Shown: one piece after another, positions 52,233-62,004 of the stretch
Layout of the letters: every line of letters starts with the position of its first letter
Numbering within the stretch: position 1 is the stretch's first letter
NCBI RefSeq assembly: GCF_000407165.1
Contig: NZ_KE136479.1
Location: forward strand, 321,464-385,463
Source: Enterococcus haemoperoxidus ATCC BAA-382
GTDB taxonomy: Bacteria > Bacillota > Bacilli > Lactobacillales > Enterococcaceae
DNA: 64,000 nucleotides
Direction: 5' to 3'
Translations under genes and position numbers: made by a program
The notes under the pieces: model-generated
Database searches by the model: none
Seen by the model: the letters and a program-made list of their open reading frames with translations, nothing else
What the model was told of the DNA's origin: nothing

Positions 52233-52674
52233 GCCAAGTTTCACTCGTCACGAGATTCGTGAAAAGGCGCTTCAAGCGTTGTTTCCTTTAGATTTTAATG
52301 TTGACTTAACAAAACAAGATGCAATTTCTTATGCATTGGAGTTAGATGATCAAGAAATCATTAGTGAAGATGGGGAAGAATTTGTCCCAACTTACTTAGA
52401 TTTATTGGTGGGCGGCGTTTGTGATCGAAAAGCTGAACTTGACGAGGTTATCAAAAAGCATCTAGGTAACAACTGGTCGATCACACGTATTGCTAAGATG
52501 GATTTGATTATTTTACGCATGGCCATTTTTGAAATGCTTTACGTTGGGGATGTCCCTAACACAGTGGCTTTAGATGAAGCTATCGAGCTGGCAAAAAAAT
52601 ACAGTGATGACCGTTCAAGAAAATTCGTAAACGGTGTTTTAGCGAATGTGATGAAAGATATTGATTCAAAGTAG
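52225..52674 (+). CDS. nusB: Transcription antitermination factor NusB
   Basis: 149 aa helical RNA-binding factor for rRNA antitermination. MSKPSFTRHEIREKALQALF start and RSRKFVNGVLANVMK end are typical. Start at the ATG 52225 overlapping the asp23 stop by 8 bases, with GAGGAAGAA before it. Terminator begins at the stop codon. Confidence 0.94.
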   Translation: MSKPSFTRHEIREKALQALFPLDFNVDLTKQDAISYALELDDQEIISEDGEEFVPTYLDLLVGGVCDRKAELDEVIKKHLGNNWSITRIAKMDLIILRMAIFEMLYVGDVPNTVALDEAIELAKKYSDDRSRKFVNGVLANVMKDIDSK

Positions 52675-52694
52675 AGATACTTTGAATCTTTTTT
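52663..52694 (+). terminator. Terminator overlapping the nusB stop
   Basis: GATTCAAAGT and ACTTTGAATC stem with 6-base loop, followed by T6. Confidence 0.9.
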
Positions 52695-52783
52695 CATTTA
52701 GAAAATATAAGAAATGATAAGTGTTAAGACCCAACAAATTATGCTAAAATAAAACAATACAGACAAAAATGAGGAGTGAGCTT

Positions 52784-53629
52784 ATGGGAGAGTTAATCAA
52801 CGGCCGCGAACTAGCAGATAAAATGCAGGCGCAAATCAAAGAAGAAGTGCAAGAACTTGAGAAAAAAGGCATTCGTCCAGGTTTAGTTGTTTTATTAGTT
52901 GGTGAAAATCCAGCTAGTCAGACCTATGTGAAAAATAAAGACATAGCAGCTGCTAAAATCGGGATCCGTTCAAAAATCGAACGTTTACCTGAAACGATTT
53001 CTGAGACTGAGTTACTTGCTGTGATCGCACAATACAATCAAGATCCAGAATACCACGGAATATTAGTTCAGTTGCCGTTACCTAAGCACATCGATGAAGA
53101 AAAAGTGTTGTTAGCTGTTGATCCCAAAAAAGATGTTGATGGTTTCCACCCAATGAATATGGGGCACCTATTTATTGGGGAACCAACGATGATTCCTTGT
53201 ACGCCATATGGCATCATGAAAATGTTTGAAGCTTATAATATTGATTTACAGGGCAAAAGAGCCGTTGTGATTGGGCGAAGTAATATTGTTGGGAAACCAA
53301 TGGCGCAACTGATGATGATGAAAAATGCTACAGTTACGATCGCGCACTCAAGAACCGTTGATTTGCCAGCAGTAGCGAGAGAAGCAGATATTTTAGTTGT
53401 CGCAATCGGCCGTGGTCATTTTGTGACAAAAGAATTTGTAAAACCAGGTGCGGTCGTGATCGATGTCGGCATGAATCGAGATGAAAATGGAAAATTGATC
53501 GGTGATGTGAAATTCGATGAAGTCTCACCTATTGCAAGCTTTATCACACCAGTGCCAAAAGGCGTTGGACCAATGACGATCACGATGTTGATGTATCAAA
53601 CGGTAGAGGCCGCAAAAAAACAAAAGTAA
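52784..53629 (+). CDS. folD: Bifunctional methylenetetrahydrofolate dehydrogenase/cyclohydrolase
   Basis: 281 aa. Converts 5,10-methylene-THF to 10-formyl-THF via the methenyl form. [14 protein letters not shown] has the catalytic Lys region, VQLPLPKHI and DVDGFHPMN follow, then the NADP-binding [13 protein letters not shown] and [11 protein letters not shown]. Start at 52784 after GAGGAGTGAG; the frame from 52769 begins before that site. With fhs and gcv it completes one-carbon interconversion. Confidence 0.96.
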   Translation: MGELINGRELADKMQAQIKEEVQELEKKGIRPGLVVLLVGENPASQTYVKNKDIAAAKIGIRSKIERLPETISETELLAVIAQYNQDPEYHGILVQLPLPKHIDEEKVLLAVDPKKDVDGFHPMNMGHLFIGEPTMIPCTPYGIMKMFEAYNIDLQGKRAVVIGRSNIVGKPMAQLMMMKNATVTIAHSRTVDLPAVAREADILVVAIGRGHFVTKEFVKPGAVVIDVGMNRDENGKLIGDVKFDEVSPIASFITPVPKGVGPMTITMLMYQTVEAAKKQK

Positions 53630-53638
53630 GGTGAGAAG

Positions 53639-54982
53639 ATGGAGCAGCAATATTTAACAGTTACAGCCTTAACAAAATATTTAAAACGTAAATTTGATGC
53701 TGATCCATACTTGGAACGGGTTTATTTGACTGGGGAAATTTCTAATTTTCGCCTGCGCCCTAATGCTCATCAGTATTTTAGTTTAAAAGATGATGGGGCG
53801 AAGATTTCCGCAATCATGTTTAAATCGGCGTTTCAGAAGCTGAAATTTCAACCAAAAGAAGGGATGAAAGTTCTTTTAGTTGGTCGTATTTCATTGTATG
53901 AGAGCGGCGGATCTTACCAAATTTATGTAGAGCATATGGAACCTGATGGCGTTGGAGCTTTATATCAAGCTTTAGCGGAATTACGTGAGAAATTAGGTAA
54001 AGAAGGTTTGTTTGAAGGACCAAAAAAAAGGTTGCCGAGATATCCTAAACGAATTGCGGTTGTTACAAGTCCAAGTGGTGCGGTTATCCGAGACATCATT
54101 ACAACAGTCAAACGAAGATATCCGATTGCACAGCTTGTGTTATTCCCCACGTTAGTCCAAGGAGATCAAGCTGCTGACGATATTGTCCGCAATATTCAGC
54201 GCATTGAAGAATTAGGAACTTTTGACACAATGATCATTGGTCGTGGTGGCGGTTCAATCGAGGATTTGTGGCCGTTTAATGAAGAACAAGTGGCAAGAGC
54301 GATTTATCAGGCAAATACCCCAGTTATTTCGTCTGTGGGACATGAGACAGATGTAACGATTGCCGATATGGTAGCGGACGTTAGAGCAGCAACACCAACT
54401 GCCGCAGCAGAATTGGCCGTTCCTGTACTGAATGAAGAACTACTAAAAGTTAAAGATCGCCAAACGCGCTTAGAGCAAAGTTTTCTCTATCAATTACAAC
54501 AAAAAAATGAACGATATCAACGTTTAAGAAATTCATATGTATTTAAGCAGCCAGACCGTTTATATGAAGGACAAACAATTAAATTAGATCGAATCACACA
54601 ACGCTTGATTCAATCGATGGAAACTGTTTATCACCAAAAACAACGGACAGCCCAAGAAATTATTGCCCAGTTTAGACAACAAACACCCCAAGGACAAATC
54701 AGAGAAGGACAGCAGCAACTCAAGTATTTGAACCAATCGCTTCATGATCGTATGGAACAATACATGAAAGATAAAGAAAAACAATTTACTTCTGCTGTCC
54801 AACAACTGGATTTATTAAGTCCGTTAAAAATTATGGGCAGGGGCTATAGCTACACGACGAAAGAACAGCAAGTGATCAAGTCAGTCAATGAACTGCAACC
54901 AAAAGAAAAAATTCAAATCCACTATGTGGATGGGATAGTAGATACGGTGATTGAAAAAATAACACCCGCTGAAGAGGAGTAA
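53639..54982 (+). CDS. xseA: Exodeoxyribonuclease VII large subunit
   Basis: 447 aa: N-terminal OB fold ([20 protein letters not shown]), catalytic domain ([59 protein letters not shown]), then a long helical region. Degrades single-stranded DNA with XseB. Starts 10 bp after folD and is followed by xseB after 4 bp. Confidence 0.96.
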   Translation: MEQQYLTVTALTKYLKRKFDADPYLERVYLTGEISNFRLRPNAHQYFSLKDDGAKISAIMFKSAFQKLKFQPKEGMKVLLVGRISLYESGGSYQIYVEHMEPDGVGALYQALAELREKLGKEGLFEGPKKRLPRYPKRIAVVTSPSGAVIRDIITTVKRRYPIAQLVLFPTLVQGDQAADDIVRNIQRIEELGTFDTMIIGRGGGSIEDLWPFNEEQVARAIYQANTPVISSVGHETDVTIADMVADVRAATPTAAAELAVPVLNEELLKVKDRQTRLEQSFLYQLQQKNERYQRLRNSYVFKQPDRLYEGQTIKLDRITQRLIQSMETVYHQKQRTAQEIIAQFRQQTPQGQIREGQQQLKYLNQSLHDRMEQYMKDKEKQFTSAVQQLDLLSPLKIMGRGYSYTTKEQQVIKSVNELQPKEKIQIHYVDGIVDTVIEKITPAEEE

Positions 54983-54986
54983 AAAG

Positions 54987-55226
54987 ATGCCTAAAGAAAA
55001 AGCAGTCGAAAAAACATTTGAAGAATCATTAATTGAATTAGAAGAAATCGTCCAACGTTTAGAGCGTGGAGATGTTCCTTTAGAAGAAGCGCTAGCTGCT
55101 TTTCAAGAAGGGATGGTTTTAAGCAAGCAGTGCCAAGATACGTTAGAAAAAGCTGAAAAGACACTGACAAAAGTCATGACAGAAAATAATGAAGAAGTCT
55201 CATTTGAAGAGAGTGAGGACAATTGA
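54987..55226 (+). CDS. xseB: Exodeoxyribonuclease VII small subunit
   Basis: 79 aa, with [23 protein letters not shown] typical of XseB helices ([20 protein letters not shown]). Overlaps ispA by 4 bases, so folD-xseA-xseB-ispA-tlyA is one operon. Confidence 0.95.
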   Translation: MPKEKAVEKTFEESLIELEEIVQRLERGDVPLEEALAAFQEGMVLSKQCQDTLEKAEKTLTKVMTENNEEVSFEESEDN

Positions 55227-56116
55227 TGGAAGCTTTCAATGATTTTCGTAAGCAGAGTTTACTGCTTATTGAAAAAGAAATGGAAAATTTCATCAAGGAA
55301 TACACTACAAATGACCAGTTAAAAGAAGCAATGTTGTATTCGATTCATGCTGGGGGCAAAAGATTTCGTCCGCTTTTAGTGTTAGCTGCGATTCGTTCAT
55401 TTAATAAAAATGTGCAGACGCATGATTATCAAGTTGCAGCAGCTTTGGAAATGATTCATACGTATTCGTTGATTCATGATGATCTACCAGCGATGGATGA
55501 TGATGATTTACGCAGAGGCAAACCAACAAATCACAAAGTATTTGGTGAAGCTCATGCAATTTTAGCAGGCGATGGATTGCTTACCGCTGCGTTTCAACTA
55601 GTAGCACTCAGCCAAATCGAGTCAGATCAAAAAATATTGTTGATTCAGCTATTAAGCAAGGCAGCTGGTACACAAGGCATGGTTGCAGGGCAAGCTGGGG
55701 ATCTACAAGGGGAAAAACAATCATTGTCATTAGCTGAGCTAGCGGATGTTCATGAAAAGAAAACTGGGGCTTTGATCGAGTTTGCTCTTTTAGCTGGTGG
55801 AATTTTAGCTGAGCAGCCAGAAGAAATTGTTGATTTATTAGGTGTTTTTGCCAAACATTTAGGGTTAGCTTTCCAGATCAAAGATGACTTACTGGATGCA
55901 ACCAGTTCTGAAGAAGAATTAGGCAAGCAAGTTGGACGTGATGAAGTCTTAAACAAAAGTACTTACCCAAGTTTACTTGGATTAGAGGGCGCTAAAAAGG
56001 CGCTGGAAGAACAATTAACACTTGGCAGTGATACTTTAGCTACAATAAAACAAACCAGCTCGGAATTTCATTTAGAATTATTACAAGAATTATTAGAACA
56101 ATTGCGGTTAGGATAG
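55223..56116 (+). CDS. ispA: Farnesyl diphosphate synthase (polyprenyl synthetase)
   Basis: 297 aa. First Asp-rich motif [17 protein letters not shown], second DDLLD, plus GGKRFRPLL at the substrate pocket. The residues before the first motif ([11 protein letters not shown]) suit a short-chain C15 product. Makes FPP from IPP and DMAPP/GPP for cell-wall lipid carriers and quinones. Confidence 0.94.
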   Translation: MMEAFNDFRKQSLLLIEKEMENFIKEYTTNDQLKEAMLYSIHAGGKRFRPLLVLAAIRSFNKNVQTHDYQVAAALEMIHTYSLIHDDLPAMDDDDLRRGKPTNHKVFGEAHAILAGDGLLTAAFQLVALSQIESDQKILLIQLLSKAAGTQGMVAGQAGDLQGEKQSLSLAELADVHEKKTGALIEFALLAGGILAEQPEEIVDLLGVFAKHLGLAFQIKDDLLDATSSEEELGKQVGRDEVLNKSTYPSLLGLEGAKKALEEQLTLGSDTLATIKQTSSEFHLELLQELLEQLRLG

Positions 56117-56129
56117 AAAGAGGGCACTT

Positions 56130-56945
56130 ATGAAAAAAGAGCGCGTCGATATTTTAGCGTTTAATCAAGGGTTATTTGAAACAAGAGAAAAGGCCAAACG
56201 TGCAGTGATGGCAGGGCTTGTTTATAACGATAAAAATGAGCGATTAGATAAACCCGGTGAGAAAATTATGATTGAAACACCACTACAAATAAAAGGCCAA
56301 ACATTGCCGTACGTTTCTCGAGGCGGCTTAAAGTTGGAAAAAGCATTAGAAGTTTTTGAAATAGACGTGACAGATAAGACTATGTTGGATATTGGGGCTT
56401 CAACGGGAGGTTTTACTGATGTGGCCTTACAAAATGGTGCTCGGTTAAGTTATGCATTAGATGTTGGGTATAATCAATTGGCTTGGAAAATTCGCCAAGA
56501 TGAACGAGTAGTTGTGATGGAACGAACGAATTTTCGATATAGTAAACCAGAAGATTTTCAAGAAGGTGTACCAGATATTGCGACCATTGATGTATCGTTT
56601 ATTTCACTGAAATTGATTTTACCGCCACTTCACAAAATATTGAAACCAAGTGGTAAAGTGGTTGCATTAATTAAACCTCAATTTGAAGCAGGTAAGGAAT
56701 TAGTCGGTAAAAAAGGAATCGTCCGGGAACCTGAAACGCATATGTTGGTTTTAAACGATATTCTATCGTTTGCTCAAACACATGGCTATGTAATCAGTGG
56801 GTTGGATTATTCCCCTATTACTGGTGGAGAAGGCAATATTGAGTTTTTAGCTTATTTGACTTCTAGCGAAGATTCAGAGCCAGAAGATCTTTCAACAGAG
56901 ATTACTGCAGTAGTTGAAGCGGCTCATAAGAAATTGAAAGGTTAG
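56130..56945 (+). CDS. tlyA: TlyA family rRNA (cytidine-2'-O)-methyltransferase
   Basis: 271 aa with N-terminal S4 RNA-binding domain (RVDILAFNQGLFETREKAKRAVMAGLV, here seen as LAFNQGLFETREKAKRAVM) and FtsJ-like methyltransferase domain (DIGASTGGFTDVALQNGA, IATIDVSFISL, LIKPQFEAG). Often annotated as hemolysin A but is an rRNA methylase family. Standard neighbour of ispA and argR. Confidence 0.92.
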   Translation: MKKERVDILAFNQGLFETREKAKRAVMAGLVYNDKNERLDKPGEKIMIETPLQIKGQTLPYVSRGGLKLEKALEVFEIDVTDKTMLDIGASTGGFTDVALQNGARLSYALDVGYNQLAWKIRQDERVVVMERTNFRYSKPEDFQEGVPDIATIDVSFISLKLILPPLHKILKPSGKVVALIKPQFEAGKELVGKKGIVREPETHMLVLNDILSFAQTHGYVISGLDYSPITGGEGNIEFLAYLTSSEDSEPEDLSTEITAVVEAAHKKLKG

Positions 56946-56984
56946 TTCGTAAAAACAGATTCTAAAATTGCGAATAGTGATCAA

Positions 56985-57028
56985 GAAGACTGAAGAAGGC
57001 GCTAAGCGTTCTTCAGTCTTTTTTTTAT
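56985..57028 (+). terminator. Terminator after the xse-ispA-tlyA operon
   Basis: AAGACTGAAGA and TCTTCAGTCTT stem followed by T8. Confidence 0.92.
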
Positions 57029-57122
57029 GCTTTCAAAATGAATAAAAATACGCTATGATAAAATGGAAATGCATCGAATAAAAGTGTTTCTGTTCAAGAG
57101 GTAGAGAAGGTGACACTGCTTT

Positions 57123-57165
57123 TTAATTCTAAGTGCTGAATCACTGAAATTTGAAAGACGGATCA
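57123..57165. repeat. Fragment of the intergenic repeat family
   Basis: AATTCTAAGTGCTGAATCAC followed by TGAAATTTGAAAGACGGATC parallels the inner part of the repeat at 16.43-16.48 kb (AATTCTAAGTGCTAAAGCAC, TAAGTTTTGAAGGCTTC). Lies in the argR leader. Confidence 0.45.
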
Positions 57166-57187
57166 TTAGGAAAAGGAGTAAATTAGT

Positions 57188-57637
57188 ATGAGAAAAAAAG
57201 ATCGGCATCGCCTTATTACTCGTTTATTAGCAGATAAAAATATTCAAAAACAAGAAGACTTTGTGACTTACTTAGAAGAAAAAGGAATTGACGTAACTCA
57301 AGCAACGATTTCCCGTGATATTAAAGAAATGAAATTAATCAAAGTTCCTTCAATAGATGGAGGTTACCGCTATAGTGTTCCGGCCGAGACAAAGGAAGAT
57401 ACATCTATAAAACTAGAAAAATTGATGAAAGATGCATTTGTTTCAGTCGATCAAATGGAAAAACAGGTTATTTTGCGTACTATACCAGGGAACGCTGCGG
57501 CAGCTTCTAACTTGATCGAAAAACACTATAAAGAAATTGTCTTTGCCACAATCAACGACGATGATGGTGTATTGATCATTGCACGAACCGAAAAAGATGC
57601 TGAATTTTTAAAGAATGAATTTTTCCGATATTTATAA
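57188..57637 (+). CDS. argR: Arginine repressor ArgR/AhrC family
   Basis: 149 aa: winged HTH (TQATISRDIKEMKLIKVP) and C-terminal arginine-binding hexamer domain (RTIPGNAAAASNLIEK, INDDDGVLIIARTE). Its place just before recN is conserved in Firmicutes. Enterococci carry several ArgR-type genes, so this one may act as regulator or partner. Confidence 0.93.
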   Translation: MRKKDRHRLITRLLADKNIQKQEDFVTYLEEKGIDVTQATISRDIKEMKLIKVPSIDGGYRYSVPAETKEDTSIKLEKLMKDAFVSVDQMEKQVILRTIPGNAAAASNLIEKHYKEIVFATINDDDGVLIIARTEKDAEFLKNEFFRYL

Positions 57638-57654
57638 AATCGAGGTGAATATTA

Positions 57655-59346
57655 ATGCTGCAAGAACTTTCTGTAAAGAACTTTGCGATCATATCCTCTT
57701 TGCAATTAGAATTTCAGATGGGAATGACAGTTTTAACAGGTGAAACAGGTGCTGGGAAGTCTATTATCATTGATGCAATGGGATTACTGACTGGTGGTCG
57801 TGGATCAAGCGATTATATTCGACAAGGCGCTTCTAAATGCACGTTGGAAGGTCTTTTCACGATGCCAAAAAATCAAGAGCTAGTGAACCTTTTAGAAGAA
57901 TTAGGGATCGAAACAGATGATGAATCGATTGTGATTCAACGTGATATTTCAACCTCGGGTAAGAATGTTTGCCGAGTGAATGGTCGGATCATCAACATCT
58001 CTAATTTACGTAAAGTTGGTGAATTTCTAGTTGATATCCATGGTCAAAACGAACATCAAGAATTGATGCAAAGTGAAAAACATTTAGGTATGTTAGATGA
58101 CTTTGGCGGCAAAGAGTTATTCAAGATAAAAGAGCAATATGAAGGAACGTATTCAGAATACCGTCTCATCGAAAAGAAAGTCAGGAACAGACAAAAAAAC
58201 GAAAAAGAATTTGCTCAGCGTATGGACATGCTCCAATTTCAAAGTGATGAAATCGCTGCAGCTGAACTGGTTTTAGGTGAAGAAGAACAATTGATCGAAG
58301 AACGAAATAAGCTAGGCAATTTTCAAAAAATCGCAGATGCATTGGCAGCAAGCTATGAAGCGGTCAATGGAGATGGAGATAGCAGTCTAGATAAGATTGG
58401 TTATGCGATGAATGAATTGCTATCGATCGAGATGCTTGACCCAGAATACAAAGCGATATCTGAGGCGGTTCAAAATAGTTATTATCTTTTACAAGAAGCC
58501 AGCGGAGATTTGTCTCGGCATATTGATAGCTTGGAGTTAGATGAAAATCGTTTGAATGAAGTAGAAACTAGACTTGAACTTATTCGACAAATGAAAAGAA
58601 AATATGGCGAATCGATTGAGTCGATTCTTGATTATTACCAGGAAATTACACAGGAATTGGCAGATGCTGATTTCCTAGAAGGTCGCACGGGTGAATTAGA
58701 GTCATTACTTGTAGAAAAGAAAAATCAAGTAATTGAAAATGGCTTGAAATTGCGTGATGTTAGGAAAAAAATTGCAAAAAAACTAGAAAAAAATATTCTA
58801 AAAGAACTAAAAGAATTGTACATGGAGCGAACAGTGTTCGATATCCGTTTTACTGAATTACCAGAAGAACAGTTCAATGAAGAAGGACTGGATCAAGTTG
58901 AGTTTTACATCACAACAAATCCAGGAGAACCATTAAAACCCTTGGTAAGAGTTGCTTCTGGCGGAGAACTTTCTCGTGTGATGTTAGCATTAAAAACAAT
59001 TTTTTCTAAATCACAAGGCATTACAAGTATTGTTTTTGATGAGGTTGATACAGGCGTTAGTGGCCGAGTGGCACAAGCAATTGCAGATAAAATTTATCAG
59101 ATTTCTGAAAACTCGCAAGTGCTATGTATTACTCACCTTCCCCAAGTTGCTGCCGTGGCAGATTATCAATATTTTATTGAAAAAGAAATTATTGGTGAGC
59201 GGACAGAAACGAAGGTCAGAAGATTGAAACAAGATGAACGAGTAGCAGAAATTGCGCGCATGCTTTCAGGTAGCGAAATTACGAAGCTAACAACTGAACA
59301 TGCAAAGGAATTATTGAATATGGCAGGAAATGAACGAAGAAGCTAA
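57655..59346 (+). CDS. recN: DNA repair protein RecN
   Basis: 563 aa SMC-like ATPase for double-strand break repair. Walker A GETGAGKSIIIDA, long coiled coils, signature VASGGELSRVMLALK, Walker B SIVFDEVDTGVSG and H-loop ITHLPQVAA. Full family length. Starts 17 bp after argR. Confidence 0.96.
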   Translation: MLQELSVKNFAIISSLQLEFQMGMTVLTGETGAGKSIIIDAMGLLTGGRGSSDYIRQGASKCTLEGLFTMPKNQELVNLLEELGIETDDESIVIQRDISTSGKNVCRVNGRIINISNLRKVGEFLVDIHGQNEHQELMQSEKHLGMLDDFGGKELFKIKEQYEGTYSEYRLIEKKVRNRQKNEKEFAQRMDMLQFQSDEIAAAELVLGEEEQLIEERNKLGNFQKIADALAASYEAVNGDGDSSLDKIGYAMNELLSIEMLDPEYKAISEAVQNSYYLLQEASGDLSRHIDSLELDENRLNEVETRLELIRQMKRKYGESIESILDYYQEITQELADADFLEGRTGELESLLVEKKNQVIENGLKLRDVRKKIAKKLEKNILKELKELYMERTVFDIRFTELPEEQFNEEGLDQVEFYITTNPGEPLKPLVRVASGGELSRVMLALKTIFSKSQGITSIVFDEVDTGVSGRVAQAIADKIYQISENSQVLCITHLPQVAAVADYQYFIEKEIIGERTETKVRRLKQDERVAEIARMLSGSEITKLTTEHAKELLNMAGNERRS

Positions 59347-59351
59347 CGAAG

Positions 59352-59487
59352 TAAAGTGATCTGCTTTTTTAGGATCTAAATCCGGTTAAATAGCGAAAAA
59401 AGCAGACTACACGTCATTTTGAAGACCATCAGCTTCTAAGAGTTGATGGCCTTCGCATCTAAACAATTTTGTCTCGTCTAGGTTCAA
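59352..59487. repeat. Palindromic intergenic repeat, copy 6 (short form)
   Basis: GGATCTAAATCCGGTTAAATAGCGAAAAAAGCAG on the left (as GGATCTAAATCCG and AGCGAAAAAAGCAG) and GCATCTAAACAATTTTGTCTCG on the right match the outer blocks of copy 1. Inner arms GCCATCAACTC-type GACCATCAGCTTCTAAGAG/AGTTGATGGCC. A compact version with a short centre. Confidence 0.6.
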
Positions 59488-59515
59488 AGGATTATTCGTA
59501 TTTGAAAGTTATAAA

Positions 59516-59563
59516 AAAATGGGAAGAAAAACGATGTCAACCATCAATTTCTCTTCCCATTTA
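59516..59563. terminator. Hairpin after the repeat, 3' of the DUF4044 gene
   Basis: AAATGGGAAGA and TCTTCCCATTT form an 11 bp stem; flanking A and T runs allow use from both sides. Confidence 0.75.
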
Positions 59564-59579
59564 CTGTTTATTTAGTTGA

Positions 59580-59693
59580 TTATCCTAAACTCATTATTGC
59601 AGTCAATATTGTTGAGCCAGCAATGGCAATCAGCATCAACCAAACAACGATTTTAGTGACTTTAGAAAATCTACTTGTCTTTTTATCGTTCAA
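59580..59693 (-). CDS. DUF4044 family micro-protein
   Basis: 37 aa single-pass membrane protein on the minus strand reading NDKKTSRFSKVTKIVVWLML followed by IAIAGSTILTAIMSLG. A basic N-terminus, the VVWLMLI and GSTILTAI segments match the small DUF4044 proteins of lactobacilli, streptococci and enterococci. TTG start with AAGGA about 12 bases upstream; the stop runs into the terminator hairpin. Function unknown. The neighbouring CorA gene is upstream on the same strand. Confidence 0.7.
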   Translation of the reverse strand: MNDKKTSRFSKVTKIVVWLMLIAIAGSTILTAIMSLG

Positions 59694-59764
59694 TGATTAT
59701 ACACATCCTTATTCTTTACTTTCTCTAGTTTACATCGTTTTACTAAAATCAGCAACTAGAAATT

Positions 59765-60721
59765 TTACAAAAGGTTTCGTTTTTTTAGCCGTCGAATCAC
59801 AAAAATACATGTTGCAGTTGTGACAACAAAGATCCAAAAAAAAGCATCTTCCCGATTGGCGAACGGTAATTTTACATTCATACCGAAGATTCCTCCGATA
59901 ATCGTTGGAATGGTCAAAACGATAGTTAGGGAGGTTAAAATCTTCATTACGTTATTCAGATTGTTCGAAACAATTGCTGAAAAAGTATCGCTCACTTTAT
60001 CTACAAGTTTTAGTTGGATCTTAGTCGTCGTGGCTGCTTGTTTTGTTTCGACTAGAATATCGTGGAGCCGTGGTAAATGTGCTCTGGGATCAGTAAATAT
60101 TCGGGCGTTGTAAAGCATATTTAAGACTTCTAAATTAGAGTTTATCGCGGATTCAAAATATACTAGGCTTTTTTGAATATCCATCATTTGATAAAGTTGA
60201 CTATTTTCTGTTGAAACTTTTAATTCACCTTCAAGTTTATTTGTCTGATTGATCAATTCTTTTAAAAAACGATTATAGCTGGTCGATATTTGCCATGATA
60301 AATATAGAATCAGGGTCTCCTGAATGGGTAATTGACTATCTGGGACAGGACTCCTGACGGTTTGCTTTAAAAAATCTGCCGAATTATTGATAACGGTAAT
60401 CACTTTTCCAGTTGTTGTTAAAATGATTGCAAACGGAAAAGTGTCTAATTGAGTGTACCCGCTAGGACTAATTGTTGCATGGGGATATTGAAGCAACATC
60501 AATGCGGGTTCCTCTAATGTATTTTGATGCAAACCTTCAAATCGAGAATTTTCGTTATCATCAAGCACACCTGTGATATAATCCTTAGGGAGTTTATAGG
60601 TTGTGACTAATTGGTCGATTTCTTCTTCAGTCGGTTTCTCAACAGCGAGCCAGACCGTCTCGTCCGTATCAGTTTGTGATGGAATCAGCTGACTATTTTC
60701 TATCTTTAAGTAATTAATCAA
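59765..60721 (-). CDS. CorA-family divalent cation transporter
   Basis: 318 aa with a large acidic cytoplasmic N-terminal domain, long helix and two C-terminal membrane segments. The GMN selectivity motif is present in IIGGIFGMNVKLPF. The C-terminus ends with a basic KKRNLL. Likely Mg2+ (or Co2+) channel; inner details do not distinguish the ion. Confidence 0.92.
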   Translation of the reverse strand: MINYLKIENSQLIPSQTDTDETVWLAVEKPTEEEIDQLVTTYKLPKDYITGVLDDNENSRFEGLHQNTLEEPALMLLQYPHATISPSGYTQLDTFPFAIILTTTGKVITVINNSADFLKQTVRSPVPDSQLPIQETLILYLSWQISTSYNRFLKELINQTNKLEGELKVSTENSQLYQMMDIQKSLVYFESAINSNLEVLNMLYNARIFTDPRAHLPRLHDILVETKQAATTTKIQLKLVDKVSDTFSAIVSNNLNNVMKILTSLTIVLTIPTIIGGIFGMNVKLPFANREDAFFWIFVVTTATCIFVIRRLKKRNLL

Positions 60722-60906
60722 ATTGTCACCTCTTTTTTTATAGTGCTACTCTATTTCTATTATAATAGAGTTGAGGTGTTTTTGGGGAAAGAAAGCCCTT
60801 ATAAATTGGTATTATTTAGGCACGAACTTTTAAACGAAATGAAACATCAATGTAAAGAAAATAAAGTATAGTTAACACAGTGTGTTACGAAAGGAATTGT
60901 TAGGAA

Positions 60907-61278
60907 ATGGTGTCGTTTTCAGTCATTATGCTATTTTGGTATGTTTTTCCATTAATTGTTTTATTTGCGTGCAATTTTATTATTTCAACATTTTCGTTGA
61001 CAGAACGTTTTAAAGTAAAAGCACCAGATATCTCAATCCCATTTTTATTCATAGGATTAAATGAATTGTCCAAAGACAGTTATGGACAATCAATAGTGCC
61101 TTACATGGTTATCTCAGTTTTACTACTTGGTATTTGTGTAGCGGTCTTTCAAGCATACTATTATGGCGAAATCCTTTATGGCAGATATTTTAAGATGTTT
61201 TGGCGGTTAGTATTTCTTTTGAGCCTAATGCTATATGCAGTTCTTATTTTATTGAATATCATCCATTATTTTTCATAA
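60907..61278 (+). CDS. DUF3397 family membrane protein
   Basis: 123 aa with four hydrophobic segments and the family pattern RFKVKAPDISIPFLFIGLNELS, here as RFKVKAPDISIP and FLFIGLNELS. It sits directly ahead of mraZ, the usual place of this family in Lactobacillales. Function unknown. Confidence 0.85.
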   Translation: MVSFSVIMLFWYVFPLIVLFACNFIISTFSLTERFKVKAPDISIPFLFIGLNELSKDSYGQSIVPYMVISVLLLGICVAVFQAYYYGEILYGRYFKMFWRLVFLLSLMLYAVLILLNIIHYFS

Positions 61279-61282
61279 AAAT

Positions 61283-61331
61283 GAAATGGTGGCGGGCAGT
61301 AATTCTCCCACTACTCCCCACCATTTTTGTT
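61283..61331 (+). terminator. Terminator after the DUF3397 gene
   Basis: AAATGGTGG and CCACCATTT with inner GGGC...CCC pairing, followed by TTGTTTG. Confidence 0.85.
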
Positions 61332-61503
61332 TGTAATATTTTTATGAGAGTTTCAACATATAATTAATAAAGAAAATTCCTTATAAAGTCAATTACATAG
61401 GTATTGGTACCGTTTTTTTGGAAAAAATCTCGTACATTAAAATATTACAAACTTTTTAAATAACCATTAAAAGAAGGAAGATTTATTGTTTTTGGTGGTA
61501 GAA

Positions 61504-61548
61504 AGTGGCGGGATGTGGTAGACTGTTTCTATCAAGTGGAAAAGTGGG
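61504..61548 (+). promoter_or_regulatory. Possible MraZ-binding GTGG repeats
   Basis: Four GTGG elements (near 61505, 61515, 61536 and 61544) lie just before mraZ. MraZ autoregulates through direct repeats of this kind in other bacteria. The spacing here is not fully regular, so this is tentative. Confidence 0.4.
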
Positions 61549-61559
61549 GAAAATTGGCT

Positions 61560-61991
61560 ATGTTTATGGGTGAATTTCAACATAATATAGATGCCAAAGG
61601 CCGACTCATCGTACCAGCTAAATTTCGCGACCAATTAGGTGAGAAGTTTGTGGTAACTAGAGGAATGGATGGCTGTTTATTTGGTTATCCAATGTCCGAA
61701 TGGGAACAACTAGAGGAAAAACTAAAAGAAATGCCTCTAGCGAAAAAGGATGCCCGTACATTTGTCCGCTTTTTTTACTCGGCTGCCACAGAATGTGAAA
61801 TCGATAAGCAAGGTAGAATCAATATCCCTGCTGCACTTAGAACGCATGGTAGTTTAGAAAAAGCTTGTGTAATCATCGGTGTTTCAAATCGAATTGAGAT
61901 TTGGGATGAAGCACGTTGGCAAGAATTTTCTACCGAAGCTGAAGAGAATTTTGATGAAATTGCAGAAACAATGATTGATTTTGGTTTTTAG
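61560..61991 (+). CDS. mraZ: Transcriptional regulator MraZ
   Basis: 143 aa with two AbrB-like repeats: [21 protein letters not shown] and [17 protein letters not shown]. Start at 61560, giving the usual MFMGEF beginning, after GTGGGGAAAA; the frame open from 61515 covers the operator-like repeats. First gene of the division/cell-wall cluster. Confidence 0.95.
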   Translation: MFMGEFQHNIDAKGRLIVPAKFRDQLGEKFVVTRGMDGCLFGYPMSEWEQLEEKLKEMPLAKKDARTFVRFFYSAATECEIDKQGRINIPAALRTHGSLEKACVIIGVSNRIEIWDEARWQEFSTEAEENFDEIAETMIDFGF

Positions 61992-62004
61992 AAAGAGGAG
62001 CATC

